A stretch of 56,040 nt of DNA from JBMNOZ01 sp050943335 (GTDB taxonomy: Bacteria > Bacillota > Desulfitobacteriia > Desulfitobacteriales > Syntrophobotulaceae). Location: positions 1 through 56,040 of the forward strand of contig JBMNOZ010000014.1 in the NCBI GenBank assembly GCA_050943335.1, read 5' to 3'. The stretch's first letter is position 1. Each line of letters opens with the position of its first letter. Both the position numbers and the translations under genes were made by a program. The notes beneath the pieces were generated by a model. It was not told the origin of the DNA. It worked only from the letters and a program-made list of their open reading frames with translations, and ran no database searches. This document shows positions 7,856 through 16,607 of the stretch, piece by piece.

Positions 7856-9835
7856 TTACTTTTCCTGTTCCTGAAGAGCTTTAAGTTCAGCGACTAGGGA
7901 TTCCTGTAGTCTAGCTGGAACTTCTTCATAGCCAATAAATTTCATAGTGAAACTTCCTCTGCCCTGAGTCATTGCCTTAAGGTCGATGGAATACCTCATC
8001 ATTTCCGACTGAGGCACCTGGGCTTTAATCACTTGAAATTTACCCTCGGGTTCCATCCCTAATACCCGTCCTCGCTTGGAATTTATATCTCCAATAACAT
8101 CTCCCATGGAAGCTTCCGGAACTTTGATCTCCACCTCAACCATAGGTTCCAGGAGGGTTGGATTAGCCTGCTCAGCTCCTTTTTTGAAAGCTAGAATTGC
8201 AGCCATTTTAAAAGCCATTTCTGAAGAATCCACGCTATGATAGGAACCATCATAAAGGGTGAATTTAATATTGGTCATGGGGTAGCCCGCCAGATAACCT
8301 TCTTCCACTGCCTCTCGTAAGCCTTTTTCCACAGCAGGGAAATAGTTCTTGGGCACAGCACCGCCAAAGATTTCTTCTGTAAACTCGAATTCACTATCTG
8401 GATTAGGACCCATTCGGATCCAAACATGCCCATATTGACCGTGACCGCCGCTTTGCTTCTTATGTTTACCTTCAACTTCGACTACTTTTTTTATTGTCTC
8501 CCGATAAGGAACCCTTGGTACTCCGGTTTCAACTTCCACTCCGAATTTTCTTTTCAGTTTCTCGCAGACAATATCAATCTGCATTTCACCTAATCCACTT
8601 AAGATCGTCTGCTTAGTTTCTGTATTTTTCTCAACACTAATTGAGGGGTCCTCATCTACTAAGCGGACTAAAGCAGAGCTTAGTTTATCTTCATCCCCTT
8701 TGCTCTTCGGACTAATAGCCAAAGGCAAAGAAGGAACTGGGAACTCAATACCATCGAGAATAACAGGATTATCCTTGGTGGTTAACGTATCGCCGGTTTT
8801 CGTTTCTTGGAGTTTAGCCACTACTACTATATCGCCAGCCGGTACATCGGCGGTATTTTCCTGAGTCTTACCCCTCAAATAGAAGAGCTGACCCATTTTT
8901 TCTTCAACTTCTCGGGTTGAGTTATAAACGGTAATATCACTGCTGAATGTTCCGCCATAGGTTTTGATAAAGGACATCTTGCCTAGATAAGGGTCAGCCA
9001 GAGTTTTAAAGACTAGAGCCGCTTTTTCTTCCTTAACCTCAGGAGTTGGGGCAAAATCGGCAATAAACTGGGTTAGTTCTTTTACCCCGATATTCTTTTC
9101 CACAGAACCAAATAGAATTGGGACCATCATATTTTGAGCAATTGCTTTGCGGGTAATTTCTTTCAATTCTTCAAGGCTCAAGGATTCCCCTTCCAAATAT
9201 TTCATCAATATTTCATCGTCCGCTTCAGCCGCTGCTTCAGTTAAGGTTTCTTTAAGAGTTTCTATATCATCTTTATATTCGTCTGGAATTTCGCTTTGGA
9301 AAATATCGATAACTTTTTCAAAATTTTCTTCTTTCCCCACCGGAATCTGCATTTGAACAAACCGGGTATCAGGGAAAATAGTTGTCAGTTGTTCTACTAC
9401 TTTTTCGGCGTTAGAGTTTTCCCTATCTAATTTATTGATAAATATAAAACGAGGGAGCCCTTTTTCTTCCATCATATCCCAGATAATTTCAGCTTGCACC
9501 TCAACCCCGCCAACTCCGCATAAAACTAAAACTGCACTTTCCACCACTCTGAGGGCACTGATTACTTCGCCGATAAAATCAGAGTAACCCGGTGTATCTA
9601 AAACATTAATTTTAGTTCCGTTACTTTCTACGGGGATGAGAGCGGTGCTGATTGAAATATGTCTTTGAATTTCTTCCTGTAGAAAATCTGATACCGTGTT
9701 CCCGTCCGTCACTTTGCCGACCCGTTTTATAGCTCCGGTATTGAAAAGCATAACTTCGGCCAAAGAAGTCTTACCTGATCCCCCGTGACCAACCAGACAA
9801 GTATTCCGGATTTTATTGGTTTCATAACTTTTCAA
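7856..9835 (-). CDS. Elongation factor G-like GTPase
   Basis: This is a translational GTPase of the EF-G-like group that many Firmicutes and Thermotoga carry beside the true EF-G; its exact role is not established. The 659-residue protein has the G domain, with P-loop GHGGSGKT, DTPGYSDF and NKLD, then EF-G domains II to V. The P-loop is GHGGSGKT rather than the GHxDxGKT of canonical EF-G, and the usual switch I RGITI reads RHISI. These differences and the slightly short length argue against it being the main EF-G. It is monocistronic, with a possible promoter upstream. Confidence 0.88.
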   Translation of the reverse strand: MKSYETNKIRNTCLVGHGGSGKTSLAEVMLFNTGAIKRVGKVTDGNTVSDFLQEEIQRHISISTALIPVESNGTKINVLDTPGYSDFIGEVISALRVVESAVLVLCGVGGVEVQAEIIWDMMEEKGLPRFIFINKLDRENSNAEKVVEQLTTIFPDTRFVQMQIPVGKEENFEKVIDIFQSEIPDEYKDDIETLKETLTEAAAEADDEILMKYLEGESLSLEELKEITRKAIAQNMMVPILFGSVEKNIGVKELTQFIADFAPTPEVKEEKAALVFKTLADPYLGKMSFIKTYGGTFSSDITVYNSTREVEEKMGQLFYLRGKTQENTADVPAGDIVVVAKLQETKTGDTLTTKDNPVILDGIEFPVPSLPLAISPKSKGDEDKLSSALVRLVDEDPSISVEKNTETKQTILSGLGEMQIDIVCEKLKRKFGVEVETGVPRVPYRETIKKVVEVEGKHKKQSGGHGQYGHVWIRMGPNPDSEFEFTEEIFGGAVPKNYFPAVEKGLREAVEEGYLAGYPMTNIKFTLYDGSYHSVDSSEMAFKMAAILAFKKGAEQANPTLLEPMVEVEIKVPEASMGDVIGDINSKRGRVLGMEPEGKFQVIKAQVPQSEMMRYSIDLKAMTQGRGSFTMKFIGYEEVPARLQESLVAELKALQEQEK

Positions 9836-9905
9836 AAAAGATCTCCCCTTTTTTCAATTTGTAGAATTTATAAAAAATCTTCTTATTAATCCCGACATTA
9901 TTATA

Positions 9906-9935
9906 ACATTACTTAATATATAGTATGTTTGTCAA
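9906..9935 (-). promoter_or_regulatory. Possible sigma-A promoter of the EF-G-like gene
   Basis: A consensus TTGACA (9930-9935, minus strand) is followed after 18 bases by TAATGT (9906-9911), a weak -10 match; a TATAAT a few bases further on is too distant for normal spacing. It lies about 70 bases ahead of the gene in the region divergent from spoVB. Confidence 0.4.
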
Positions 9936-10049
9936 ATCCTTTTTAAAAATTATTTACCTAAATGTTTGAGCATGTACCGTTCCCCCTCCGCATAAGTTTT
10001 AAAGTAAGAAAATCATTCCAATAACTTATTTATTCCTAGAGGGAGAAAA

Positions 10050-11591
10050 ATGGCTCAACGACTGGTTTACGGGGCGGCAATACTTTTCTCAGCTAATCTG
10101 ATCAACAAATTCCTCGGTTTCGCATACCAATACCTCGTTATGCGCTACATCGGTAGCGAAGCATATGGACTATTTTATATGGTGTTTCCGGTTTACATGA
10201 CCGCCTTAGTCTTAGCCACCGCTGGGATTCCCTTGGCCATTTCCAAAATGGTCTCGGAAAAAGTATCCCTTGGAAATTTTAAAGGAGCCCAGAAGACTTT
10301 TCGCTTAGCTTTTAATACCCTATTTATAACTGGGCTAATTGTCTCCGCTGTCCTTTTTAGCCAAGCCAGTGAAATTACCGCTAAATTCTTTGCCGATAGC
10401 CGGGTCCTCATAACTTTTAAAATTTGCATCCCCTCGATATTTGTTGTTTCCGTGGCCTCTGCTTTTAGAGGTTATTTTCAAGGCTTGCAAAATATGATCC
10501 CTTCTGCTTTAAGTCAAGTAAGCGAACAAATTATCCGTGTCACCCTCGGTTTTTTTATATCTCTTAAACTTCTAAAATACGGGATTGAATGGGCCGCAGC
10601 AGGGTTAGCTGCCGGGATGCTCGCCGGTGAAACAGTCGGCCTGTTGGTAATTATGATCAACTATTTAAAATCAAGATCAAAACGTTTAAGCAATTCTGAC
10701 TATGGTGCAACCGAAACATCAAGGAGCATTTTATTCAACCTATTCTCTCTTTCCCTGCCTATTACAGGGGGACGTTTGATTGCCAGCGGCCTAACAGCCC
10801 TTGAGGCTATAATTATACCTCGCCAATTGCAAATCGCAGGGTATACTGCAAGTTCAGCGACTTCTTTATTCGGTCAGCTCAGCGGCACCGCCCTTACTTT
10901 ATTAACTTTTCCCAGCGTGTTCACCCTTGCCCTGGCCATCTCCCTGATTCCTGCGATCTCTGAGGCCATGGCTCGAAAAGATCTAAGGCTGGCCCGCCTC
11001 CGCTCCAGTGATGCAGTTTTTTTTACCATGATCCTCGGCATTCCCAGCGTTTTACTTATCAATTGTTTCGCGGATCCCTTAACAACTCTTTTCAATAGCG
11101 CCGATGTCACAGGGGTTCTTAAAATCTTAACTCTCGGCGGCTTGTTTACCTACCTTCAACAAACCACAACCGGTATCCTGCAAGGTTTAGGCAAAACTGC
11201 CTTGCCTTTAGTTCATTCCATTATTAGTGCCGGGATCCGCCTGCCCTTACTTATCTATCTAACCGCTAATCCTAACTGGGGTCTAATTGGAACTGCCTGG
11301 GCCATAGTCATCGGCTATATTATAATGGCCGTGCTCAACTTAAACGCCATCCGGAGAATTATCGGTTTCCAATTCGATTTTAAATCTTACTTGCTCCAGC
11401 CCCTTATTGCAGGCCTTGGGATGTTGACTACAATTAAATTGGTGCACATCCTCCTGCCCAATAGTTTATTTATAAGTTTGTTCTCAACTATTTTAAGCCT
11501 AGGTGTTTATATTTTAATATTAATCTTAATTGGAAATCTTAAACCCCAAGAAATAAAAAAATATTTACCCCAGTCACCCTTTCGACCCTAA
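10050..11591 (+). CDS. spoVB: Stage V sporulation protein B, MATE/MurJ-like flippase
   Basis: SpoVB is a polytopic membrane protein of the oligosaccharidyl-lipid flippase superfamily. In Bacillus it is needed for spore cortex formation and probably flips a lipid-linked cell-wall precursor. The 513-residue protein shows about 14 hydrophobic segments; the N-terminal LFSANLINKFLGFAYQ and the RYIGSEAYGLFYMV segment are typical of the family. GGGAG lies just upstream of the ATG. The 3' end overlaps the convergent surE gene by 18 bases. A vegetative homologue cannot be ruled out, as Clostridia often have several members. Confidence 0.85.
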   Translation: MAQRLVYGAAILFSANLINKFLGFAYQYLVMRYIGSEAYGLFYMVFPVYMTALVLATAGIPLAISKMVSEKVSLGNFKGAQKTFRLAFNTLFITGLIVSAVLFSQASEITAKFFADSRVLITFKICIPSIFVVSVASAFRGYFQGLQNMIPSALSQVSEQIIRVTLGFFISLKLLKYGIEWAAAGLAAGMLAGETVGLLVIMINYLKSRSKRLSNSDYGATETSRSILFNLFSLSLPITGGRLIASGLTALEAIIIPRQLQIAGYTASSATSLFGQLSGTALTLLTFPSVFTLALAISLIPAISEAMARKDLRLARLRSSDAVFFTMILGIPSVLLINCFADPLTTLFNSADVTGVLKILTLGGLFTYLQQTTTGILQGLGKTALPLVHSIISAGIRLPLLIYLTANPNWGLIGTAWAIVIGYIIMAVLNLNAIRRIIGFQFDFKSYLLQPLIAGLGMLTTIKLVHILLPNSLFISLFSTILSLGVYILILILIGNLKPQEIKKYLPQSPFRP

Positions 11592-12359
11592 TGAGATTGC
11601 GAATTGCTGTTCTTGTAAGCTTTTAATCCGCTTATAATCTGATAAATCTCCATGCAGAGGAGTAATGGATACTGCTCGTTCCTGAATGGTCTTCAGATCC
11701 GTCCCTTCCTCTTGACTAGTTTTTAAATTGCCTGAAATCCAAAAATAATCTTTCCCGTAGGGCGCTTTTCTTCTTTCAAAATCGTTATGATAAACGGTTT
11801 TTCCAAGCTTAGTAATTCTTACCCCTGTCCACTCCTTTTGCTCTCCGCCGGGGAAATTAATGTTCAATAAACCGTCAGTGTTGAAAACCAAATCCTGATA
11901 GTGGATGATAAAATCCTTAATAAAATAAGCGCTGGGATAAAAGTTTTTATAATCATAATCGGCGAGGGAAACTGCTATAGAAGGGATGCCCAACAAAACT
12001 CCTTCCATGGCCGCCGCCACCGTTCCCGAATAAAAAACATCCGTGCCAAGATTTGGACCTTCATTAATACCAGCAATAAGCAAATCCGGTTTTTGAGGAA
12101 GAATATCGCCCTGAATTGCCAATTTAACACAGTCTGTAGGAGTGCCATTGACTGCCAACCCGAAATCAGTTTTGTTTTTAAGCTGATAAGGAGTGACAAA
12201 CAAGGGTTGAAAAATAGTAATCGAACGTCCTGTCGCTGAACGCTGCCCCTCCGGGGCAACAATATAGATCTCATGTCCACCCTCGGAACTCAGCACCTCA
12301 TAAAGAGAAGATATACCCGGTGCAAAAAAACCATCATCATTGGTGAGTAGGATTCTCAT
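11574..12359 (-). CDS. surE: 5'/3'-nucleotidase SurE
   Basis: SurE is a metal-dependent phosphatase of nucleoside 5'- and 3'-monophosphates, linked to stationary-phase survival. The N-terminal metal-binding motif TNDDG is at residues 6-10, followed by SGTVAAAMEG and the NINFP segment of the family. The chosen ATG puts the first residues MRILLTNDDG at the usual position and has GGGGGC upstream; an in-frame ATG six codons earlier adds residues with no family support. It lies 27 bases after the ypmA-like gene and is probably in one unit with folE. Confidence 0.93.
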   Translation of the reverse strand: MRILLTNDDGFFAPGISSLYEVLSSEGGHEIYIVAPEGQRSATGRSITIFQPLFVTPYQLKNKTDFGLAVNGTPTDCVKLAIQGDILPQKPDLLIAGINEGPNLGTDVFYSGTVAAAMEGVLLGIPSIAVSLADYDYKNFYPSAYFIKDFIIHYQDLVFNTDGLLNINFPGGEQKEWTGVRITKLGKTVYHNDFERRKAPYGKDYFWISGNLKTSQEEGTDLKTIQERAVSITPLHGDLSDYKRIKSLQEQQFAISLGSKG

Positions 12360-12385
12360 CGTGGTAAAGGCCCCCATATTTTTTA

Positions 12386-12580
12386 TTATTCAACTTCATA
12401 AACCGAAATGTTCATCCCGTCTTCGCTCTTAGTTAAACCAAAAAGTAAATTACGGTTTCTTAAGCTGCGGTTAAGAAAATCGACAATTTTATACATTTGA
12501 GAATCAGGGGCAAAGCGCTGGCTTGCTATTAAATGAAGTTGACCTTGCTTATCATTAGCATTTTTTATTTCTTCACTCAT
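12386..12580 (-). CDS. YpmA-like DUF4264 protein
   Basis: This small 64-residue protein matches the DUF4264/YpmA family of Firmicutes, of unknown function. The core segment YKIVDFLNRSLRNRNLLFGLTK resembles B. subtilis YpmA, and the protein ends with a beta-strand-like ISVYEVE. A good AAGGAA lies before the ATG. It sits 13 bases downstream of folE and 26 bases before surE, so it is probably cotranscribed with both. No catalytic motif is visible. Confidence 0.75.
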   Translation of the reverse strand: MSEEIKNANDKQGQLHLIASQRFAPDSQMYKIVDFLNRSLRNRNLLFGLTKSEDGMNISVYEVE

Positions 12581-12593
12581 AGTGTTCCTTCCT

Positions 12594-13169
12594 TTATCCC
12601 TTATTTTTTTGCATTAATAAGGCAAAAGCCTCTGCCCGGGTTGCCGCATTGGTTTGGAATATTCCTCTGACTGCTGAAGTTACTGTTTTGGAACCCGGTT
12701 TCTTTATCCCTCGGATAGTCATGCACATGTGTTCAGCTTCAATGACCACCAAAACTCCTTGCGCCTTAAGTTTATCCTTAATAGTATCCGCAATTTGACT
12801 GGTCAATCTTTCTTGAAGCTGAGGACGGCGAGCATAACCCTCTGCTACCCTCGCCAGTTTGGAAAGACCCGTTACTTTCCCGTCCCGCGGAATATAGGCG
12901 ATATGTACAAAACCAAAAAAAGGTAAGAGGTGATGCTCGCACATGGAATAAATCGGAATATCTTTGACAATTACCATTTCCTCATGGTTTTCAGAAAAAT
13001 AAATATTAAGATGTCTGCTTGGTTCCTGGGTCAAACCGGCAAAAGCTTCCTCGTAAAATTTTGCCACTCGGCGAGGCGTTTCTTTTAAACCCTCTCTCTC
13101 AGGATCCTCCCCAATGGCAATCAAAATTTCTTTGACTGCCTGTTCTATTTTAACTAAATCTATTGACAT
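12594..13169 (-). CDS. folE: GTP cyclohydrolase I
   Basis: FolE converts GTP to dihydroneopterin triphosphate, the first step of folate synthesis and, in some bacteria, of queuosine synthesis. Zinc and active-site motifs are visible: TPRRVAKFYEEAF, CEHHLLPFFG and the C-terminal SAVRG. The 191-residue length from the chosen ATG is typical, and GGAGG lies seven bases upstream. An in-frame start 21 codons earlier has no family support. No other folate gene is next to it. Confidence 0.95.
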   Translation of the reverse strand: MSIDLVKIEQAVKEILIAIGEDPEREGLKETPRRVAKFYEEAFAGLTQEPSRHLNIYFSENHEEMVIVKDIPIYSMCEHHLLPFFGFVHIAYIPRDGKVTGLSKLARVAEGYARRPQLQERLTSQIADTIKDKLKAQGVLVVIEAEHMCMTIRGIKKPGSKTVTSAVRGIFQTNAATRAEAFALLMQKNKG

Positions 13170-13284
13170 AATAACCTCCAGGCTGATAGATAAAATACTG
13201 TTTTTTGGGGCGTTATGTAAGTATTCTACCATCGAAACACGAGGATTCCAAATTTTTTGACACCTCTTCCCTATTTCTTCCGGA

Positions 13285-13332
13285 TAATAAAAAACCCCTT
13301 CACTCTCTTGAATAAAAAATGAATCAAGGGGT
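13285..13332 (-). terminator. Terminator downstream of the TPR gene
   Basis: ACCCCTT (13294-13300) pairs with AAGGGGT (13326-13332), with partial further pairing in the loop. On the minus strand it is followed by TTTTTTATT. It lies about 35 bases after the TPR gene stop and also separates that gene from folE. Confidence 0.75.
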
Positions 13333-13365
13333 AAGTTTTAAAACTATTTAGAAATACCTCAAAGC

Positions 13366-14535
13366 TTACGCTAAGCCAAGGGACCGGTTGTAACAATCAA
13401 CCGCCTTCTGAGGTCTGGAGATCTGATCGTAAATATTTCCTAATAGGGTCCAGGCCGCTGCATTTTTCGGGTCTAAAGATATTAGTTTCTCCAATGTAAT
13501 TTTTGCTTCTTCCCATAACCCTTTTTCATATAAACAACAGGCTAAATTATAAAGGATCACTAAGTCGTCGGTTTTTAGTTGCAGCGCTTGTTTATAATAG
13601 TTTATTGCTTTTCGGGAACGACCAAGCTTATTTGCTATATAACCTAAATTATTATACAACAAGGGATCGTTATTGTTTAGAACCAGTGCTCTTTTTAAAA
13701 GTTTGTAAGCTTCTTCATTATTATTCAATTTATGATAGATTCCAGCTAAATTATAGAGCGCCTCATAATCATCAGGGTCGTTTTTCAAAACTTTCAGAAG
13801 CAGTTTTTTAGCTTTTTTTTGCTGTCCTATCACGGAATAACAATAAGCCAAACGTGGCAATATGTGGTGCCGCCCGCTATACTTATAAGCTTTTTTAAAA
13901 GCTTCCGCAGCGGCTTTTATTTGGTTCAGCTTAATCAACACTTCCGCTTTCATTTCCCAGTACTCAGAGTTAAAAGGCTTTATTCTACAACAGCCGCTAA
14001 AACAATTGAGCGCTTCTGCATATTCCTTATGGTGAAAAAATATACTTCCTAAGCGGAAGACGATTTCAGCATCCCCTGGGGAAGAGAGAATTGCTTTTTT
14101 TAAGGATGATACCGCTTGCTCCCAATCTCCTATTTCTAGCAAGCAATCAGCCTGAAAACTCCAGTATTCAGTATTATTAGACTCATAAGAGAGTGCCTGT
14201 TCCAAGTTTTGGAGTCCCTCATTTATAAGGTCTAACCCATAACAACACTGAGCAATTAAATAGTAAATTCGTCCCCGTTCCGAACACTCTGGGTTAAGGG
14301 TTAAGGCTCTTTCTAAATACTCCTTAGCTTCTACAAACTCACCAAAATCAATTAATTTCTCAGCGATCTCAAAATTCAGATCTTGGGGGTCGGTCTCCCG
14401 AATGTAACTTTTCAGATCGGCAATCGCCCGTTTTTCCTCAGCCTGGTTGGGAAAGTTATTTGATTTTTCATGGGCCCTTCCGGCCTCGGAGGAAGATAAT
14501 AATTTTCGAACCGAAGAAACAAACAGCAGTTTCAT
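13366..14535 (-). CDS. Tetratricopeptide-repeat protein
   Basis: The 389-residue protein is built of about nine to ten TPR units from residue 40 to the C-terminus, for example YYLIAQCCYGLDLINEGLQN and LYNNLGYIANKLGRSRKAIN. TPR arrays make protein-protein contacts. There is no signal peptide, membrane segment or enzymatic domain, so the partner and function are unknown. The N-terminal 35 residues are polar and charged. It is apparently monocistronic, with a terminator downstream and a divergent lipoprotein gene upstream. A second, unrelated-looking TPR protein is at 23938-25212. Confidence 0.85.
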   Translation of the reverse strand: MKLLFVSSVRKLLSSSEAGRAHEKSNNFPNQAEEKRAIADLKSYIRETDPQDLNFEIAEKLIDFGEFVEAKEYLERALTLNPECSERGRIYYLIAQCCYGLDLINEGLQNLEQALSYESNNTEYWSFQADCLLEIGDWEQAVSSLKKAILSSPGDAEIVFRLGSIFFHHKEYAEALNCFSGCCRIKPFNSEYWEMKAEVLIKLNQIKAAAEAFKKAYKYSGRHHILPRLAYCYSVIGQQKKAKKLLLKVLKNDPDDYEALYNLAGIYHKLNNNEEAYKLLKRALVLNNNDPLLYNNLGYIANKLGRSRKAINYYKQALQLKTDDLVILYNLACCLYEKGLWEEAKITLEKLISLDPKNAAAWTLLGNIYDQISRPQKAVDCYNRSLGLA

Positions 14536-14703
14536 TGTTTCTCACTCCTATTTCGTGTTGTAAAATGTTTCCTCTCTTGATGTTTCTGGATCAAAAGCTA
14601 ATTACCTTTAAGCGAGCCCTTTAACCGTTCTTCAAAATTTATAAATATAATATATTCTTCAAAAAAAAACAATAAATGTTCGATATTTCTCTTTATAAAT
14701 ATG

Positions 14704-14709
14704 TATAAT
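14704..14709 (+). promoter_or_regulatory. Probable -10 element of the PLD-like lipoprotein gene
   Basis: A consensus TATAAT lies in an AT-rich region; the -35 match is weak. Transcription would begin near 14716. That leaves almost no leader for the ATG at 14720 and so supports the TTG start at 14762. Confidence 0.4.
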
Positions 14710-14761
14710 AAAAGAGAAGATGCCAGTAGGAAATAATTTAGGAAGGAATAGGGGTACGGCC

Positions 14762-15799
14762 TTGAGAAACACAAAGAACCAATTGTTTTTTATTATTCTG
14801 TTATTGGTAATAATTCTTTTAAGCCTCTCGGGATGTGGGGCAGTTATCCCTTTTTTTAAAAACAAAGAACCGGAACGAGTTTCAAATTTACCTCCCTCGG
14901 CTGTTTTTATTGATTCGAAAGCTATTCGGGCCCAGTTTATTTCCTTGCTTAAAGAAGCCGAAGAAGCTATTTTTATTGAGCTAGCTGCTTTAGATGATCC
15001 CGAAATTGTGAATCTTTTGGTTGAGCGCTCCCGGGCGGGCGTGGAAGTAAAAATTTTATTAGACCAATGGCAAAGAGAAAACACCTCGACCGTGAAATAT
15101 CTAAAAAACCAAAATATTTCTGTTCAGTATTACCCGACTCAAAAAGGTCAATATCAACGGGTTCGCTACCTAGTGGTCGACTACAAAAAAGCGCTTTTTT
15201 TAGGGCAGGATTTGCTAAAAAAATTATCCCAGACCCACAGTTTAGCTTTCAAGCTAACAGGAAAGACCGCCTGGAACATTGCTAAATCCTTTGCCAAAGA
15301 TTGGGAATATACTACTACCCTAGCACTCTCCTTGCCTAATAATATAGAGTTGGCTGAAGACAATATCACCTTTGCCTTAAACCAAAATGTAAAACAACAA
15401 ATTTTAAACGCTATTGCTAAAGCTTCCTCGACAATTGAGGTGGAAGTAGAAAAGATCAGCGAATACGAAACTGTTCAGGCCTTAATTGCTGCCAAACAAA
15501 AAGGATGCGAGGTGCGAATAATTGTTAATTCTTCCTGTGCAGAGGCCACTCCTAATACAATCGCCACTTTAAAAGAAGCTGGTATTGAAGTCCGCTACTA
15601 CCAATCCTCTCCAGAAAAGAGCTTGTATTTAAATATCGGTATCTTTGACCAGAAAACAATTGTTATGTCCTGTTCCTCGTGGAGCTATAATTCTTTTGTT
15701 ATTAACCATGAGGGATCACTCACTATCCCATCACCTCAGGTAGTGAAAAAAATCTATTCCGTTTTTGAACAAGATTGGAAGGCAGCCACTCCTGCTTGA
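14762..15799 (+). CDS. PLD-fold lipoprotein with degenerate HKD motifs
   Basis: The protein has a lipoprotein signal (hydrophobic stretch ending in LSGC) and two phospholipase D-like halves, near residues 45-170 and 200-335. It should be anchored on the outer face of the cell membrane. Phospholipase D enzymes need two HxK(x)4D motifs. Here the first aligned site reads R-x-R with the D kept (QRVRYLVVD), and the second reads YLNIGIFD, so both catalytic histidines and lysines are missing. It is probably non-catalytic and may bind a ligand or partner. The TTG start is chosen because AGGGG lies 8 bases upstream and the signal peptide begins there; an ATG 14 codons earlier is the alternative. A strong terminator follows. 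Confidence 0.75.
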   Translation: MRNTKNQLFFIILLLVIILLSLSGCGAVIPFFKNKEPERVSNLPPSAVFIDSKAIRAQFISLLKEAEEAIFIELAALDDPEIVNLLVERSRAGVEVKILLDQWQRENTSTVKYLKNQNISVQYYPTQKGQYQRVRYLVVDYKKALFLGQDLLKKLSQTHSLAFKLTGKTAWNIAKSFAKDWEYTTTLALSLPNNIELAEDNITFALNQNVKQQILNAIAKASSTIEVEVEKISEYETVQALIAAKQKGCEVRIIVNSSCAEATPNTIATLKEAGIEVRYYQSSPEKSLYLNIGIFDQKTIVMSCSSWSYNSFVINHEGSLTIPSPQVVKKIYSVFEQDWKAATPA

Positions 15800-15816
15800 A
15801 ATTCAAACTCCAAAAA

Positions 15817-15857
15817 GAAAACCGCAGATCTGCAAAGCCAAATCTGCGGTTTTTTTC
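15817..15857 (+). terminator. Strong terminator after the PLD-like gene
   Basis: ACCGCAGAT (15821-15829) pairs with ATCTGCGGT (15842-15850) and is followed by a run of T. The A run on the other side makes it potentially bidirectional, serving the convergent minus-strand gene at 16057-16539. Confidence 0.88.
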
Positions 15858-16056
15858 GCCTTAAACGGCCTCCGCCCTGCCGTAGGCTATCCGGTTTTCT
15901 GACCCCGCTTCTGCAAGGGTGGGATCTAGGATATATTTTTCCACCTTCTCTTTCGAGTATGATGTAGTCAATATACCACTTCAATCCCCATTAAATAAAT
16001 AGGATCAAAACCTGGATAGTACCTACAAACAAAGCAGAGACATTGTATTATATTCA
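15858..16056. other. Non-coding stretch with local inverted repeats
   Basis: About 200 bases between a terminator and the winged-helix gene. The part at 15860-15935 is much more GC-rich than its surroundings and can form short stems (for example ACGGC...GCCGT). A minus-strand open frame across it has no ribosome-binding site and resembles nothing known. It could be a 3' untranslated region or a small RNA of the convergent gene. I could not match it to a riboswitch class. Confidence 0.35.
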
Positions 16057-16539
16057 TTATTTATTAAAAAGTATTCTGTCTTCTAGTTCGGCCAGTCTAT
16101 CTTGAAGTACAGAGATTGCCATTTCTTGAGTTCTTACTCGCGAACGAAGGTTTTCAATGATTAAATTTACATTTTTGTATTCGGTGATTAAATCATCAAG
16201 GCAGATTTTTTCATCACTTTCAGGTCGGGAAGCAAGCTCTTGTTTTTCAGGGTCTTGGTACCCACTATTGCTTAAAAGATATTTAATGCGGCCATATCTG
16301 GTGTTTCTCCCGGGAGAAACGGCAATCACACCGTCTCTTTCTAAAACTTTTAGGCCCTTTTTCAAAGTAATACTAGCGACCTCTGTTCCCCGCTGAATAT
16401 CGGAATAAGCGATCTCGAATTCGTTTGTGCCGTGTTGAGCGACCATTTTGTCGAAGAATTGAATAAACTTTTTATAAGTTTTTTCTTTTAACTTCAAAGC
16501 GATTTCATCCTTCCGCCTTTTGAAATCCAAAAAATACAT
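16057..16539 (-). CDS. Winged-helix DNA-binding protein with C-terminal coiled coil
   Basis: This 160-residue protein is not recognised by name. Residues 20-85 look like a winged helix: a helix pair (SDIQRGTEVASITLKKGLKVLERDG) followed by a beta hairpin (VIAVSPGRNTRYGRIKYLL). Residues 115-160 form a likely leucine-rich coiled coil for dimerisation. It is probably a transcription factor or a plasmid-type initiator relative. No Shine-Dalgarno sequence precedes the ATG, and a TATAAT lies only eight bases upstream, so the mRNA may be leaderless. A palindrome (AATACA-N6-TGTATT) covers the start codon and may be its own operator. Confidence 0.6.
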   Translation of the reverse strand: MYFLDFKRRKDEIALKLKEKTYKKFIQFFDKMVAQHGTNEFEIAYSDIQRGTEVASITLKKGLKVLERDGVIAVSPGRNTRYGRIKYLLSNSGYQDPEKQELASRPESDEKICLDDLITEYKNVNLIIENLRSRVRTQEMAISVLQDRLAELEDRILFNK

Positions 16540-16553
16540 TTTTTTGTATTATA
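16533..16553 (-). promoter_or_regulatory. -10 element and palindrome over the start of the winged-helix gene
   Basis: On the minus strand a consensus TATAAT (16548-16553) ends eight bases before the ATG at 16539. The inverted repeat AATACA (16533-16538)/TGTATT (16545-16550) overlaps both the -10 element and the start codon, as expected for an autoregulatory operator. The -35 region is a poor match. Confidence 0.45.
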
Positions 16554-16607
16554 ACATAAATTAGAAGGATTTTTATTACTTTTTATAATCGTTTTTTAAG
16601 ATTTTTT

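Noticed and set aside
15754..15984. Minus-strand 76-codon frame across the terminator and the GC-rich region
   Set aside because: No ribosome-binding site, it runs through a strong terminator, and the composition looks non-coding.
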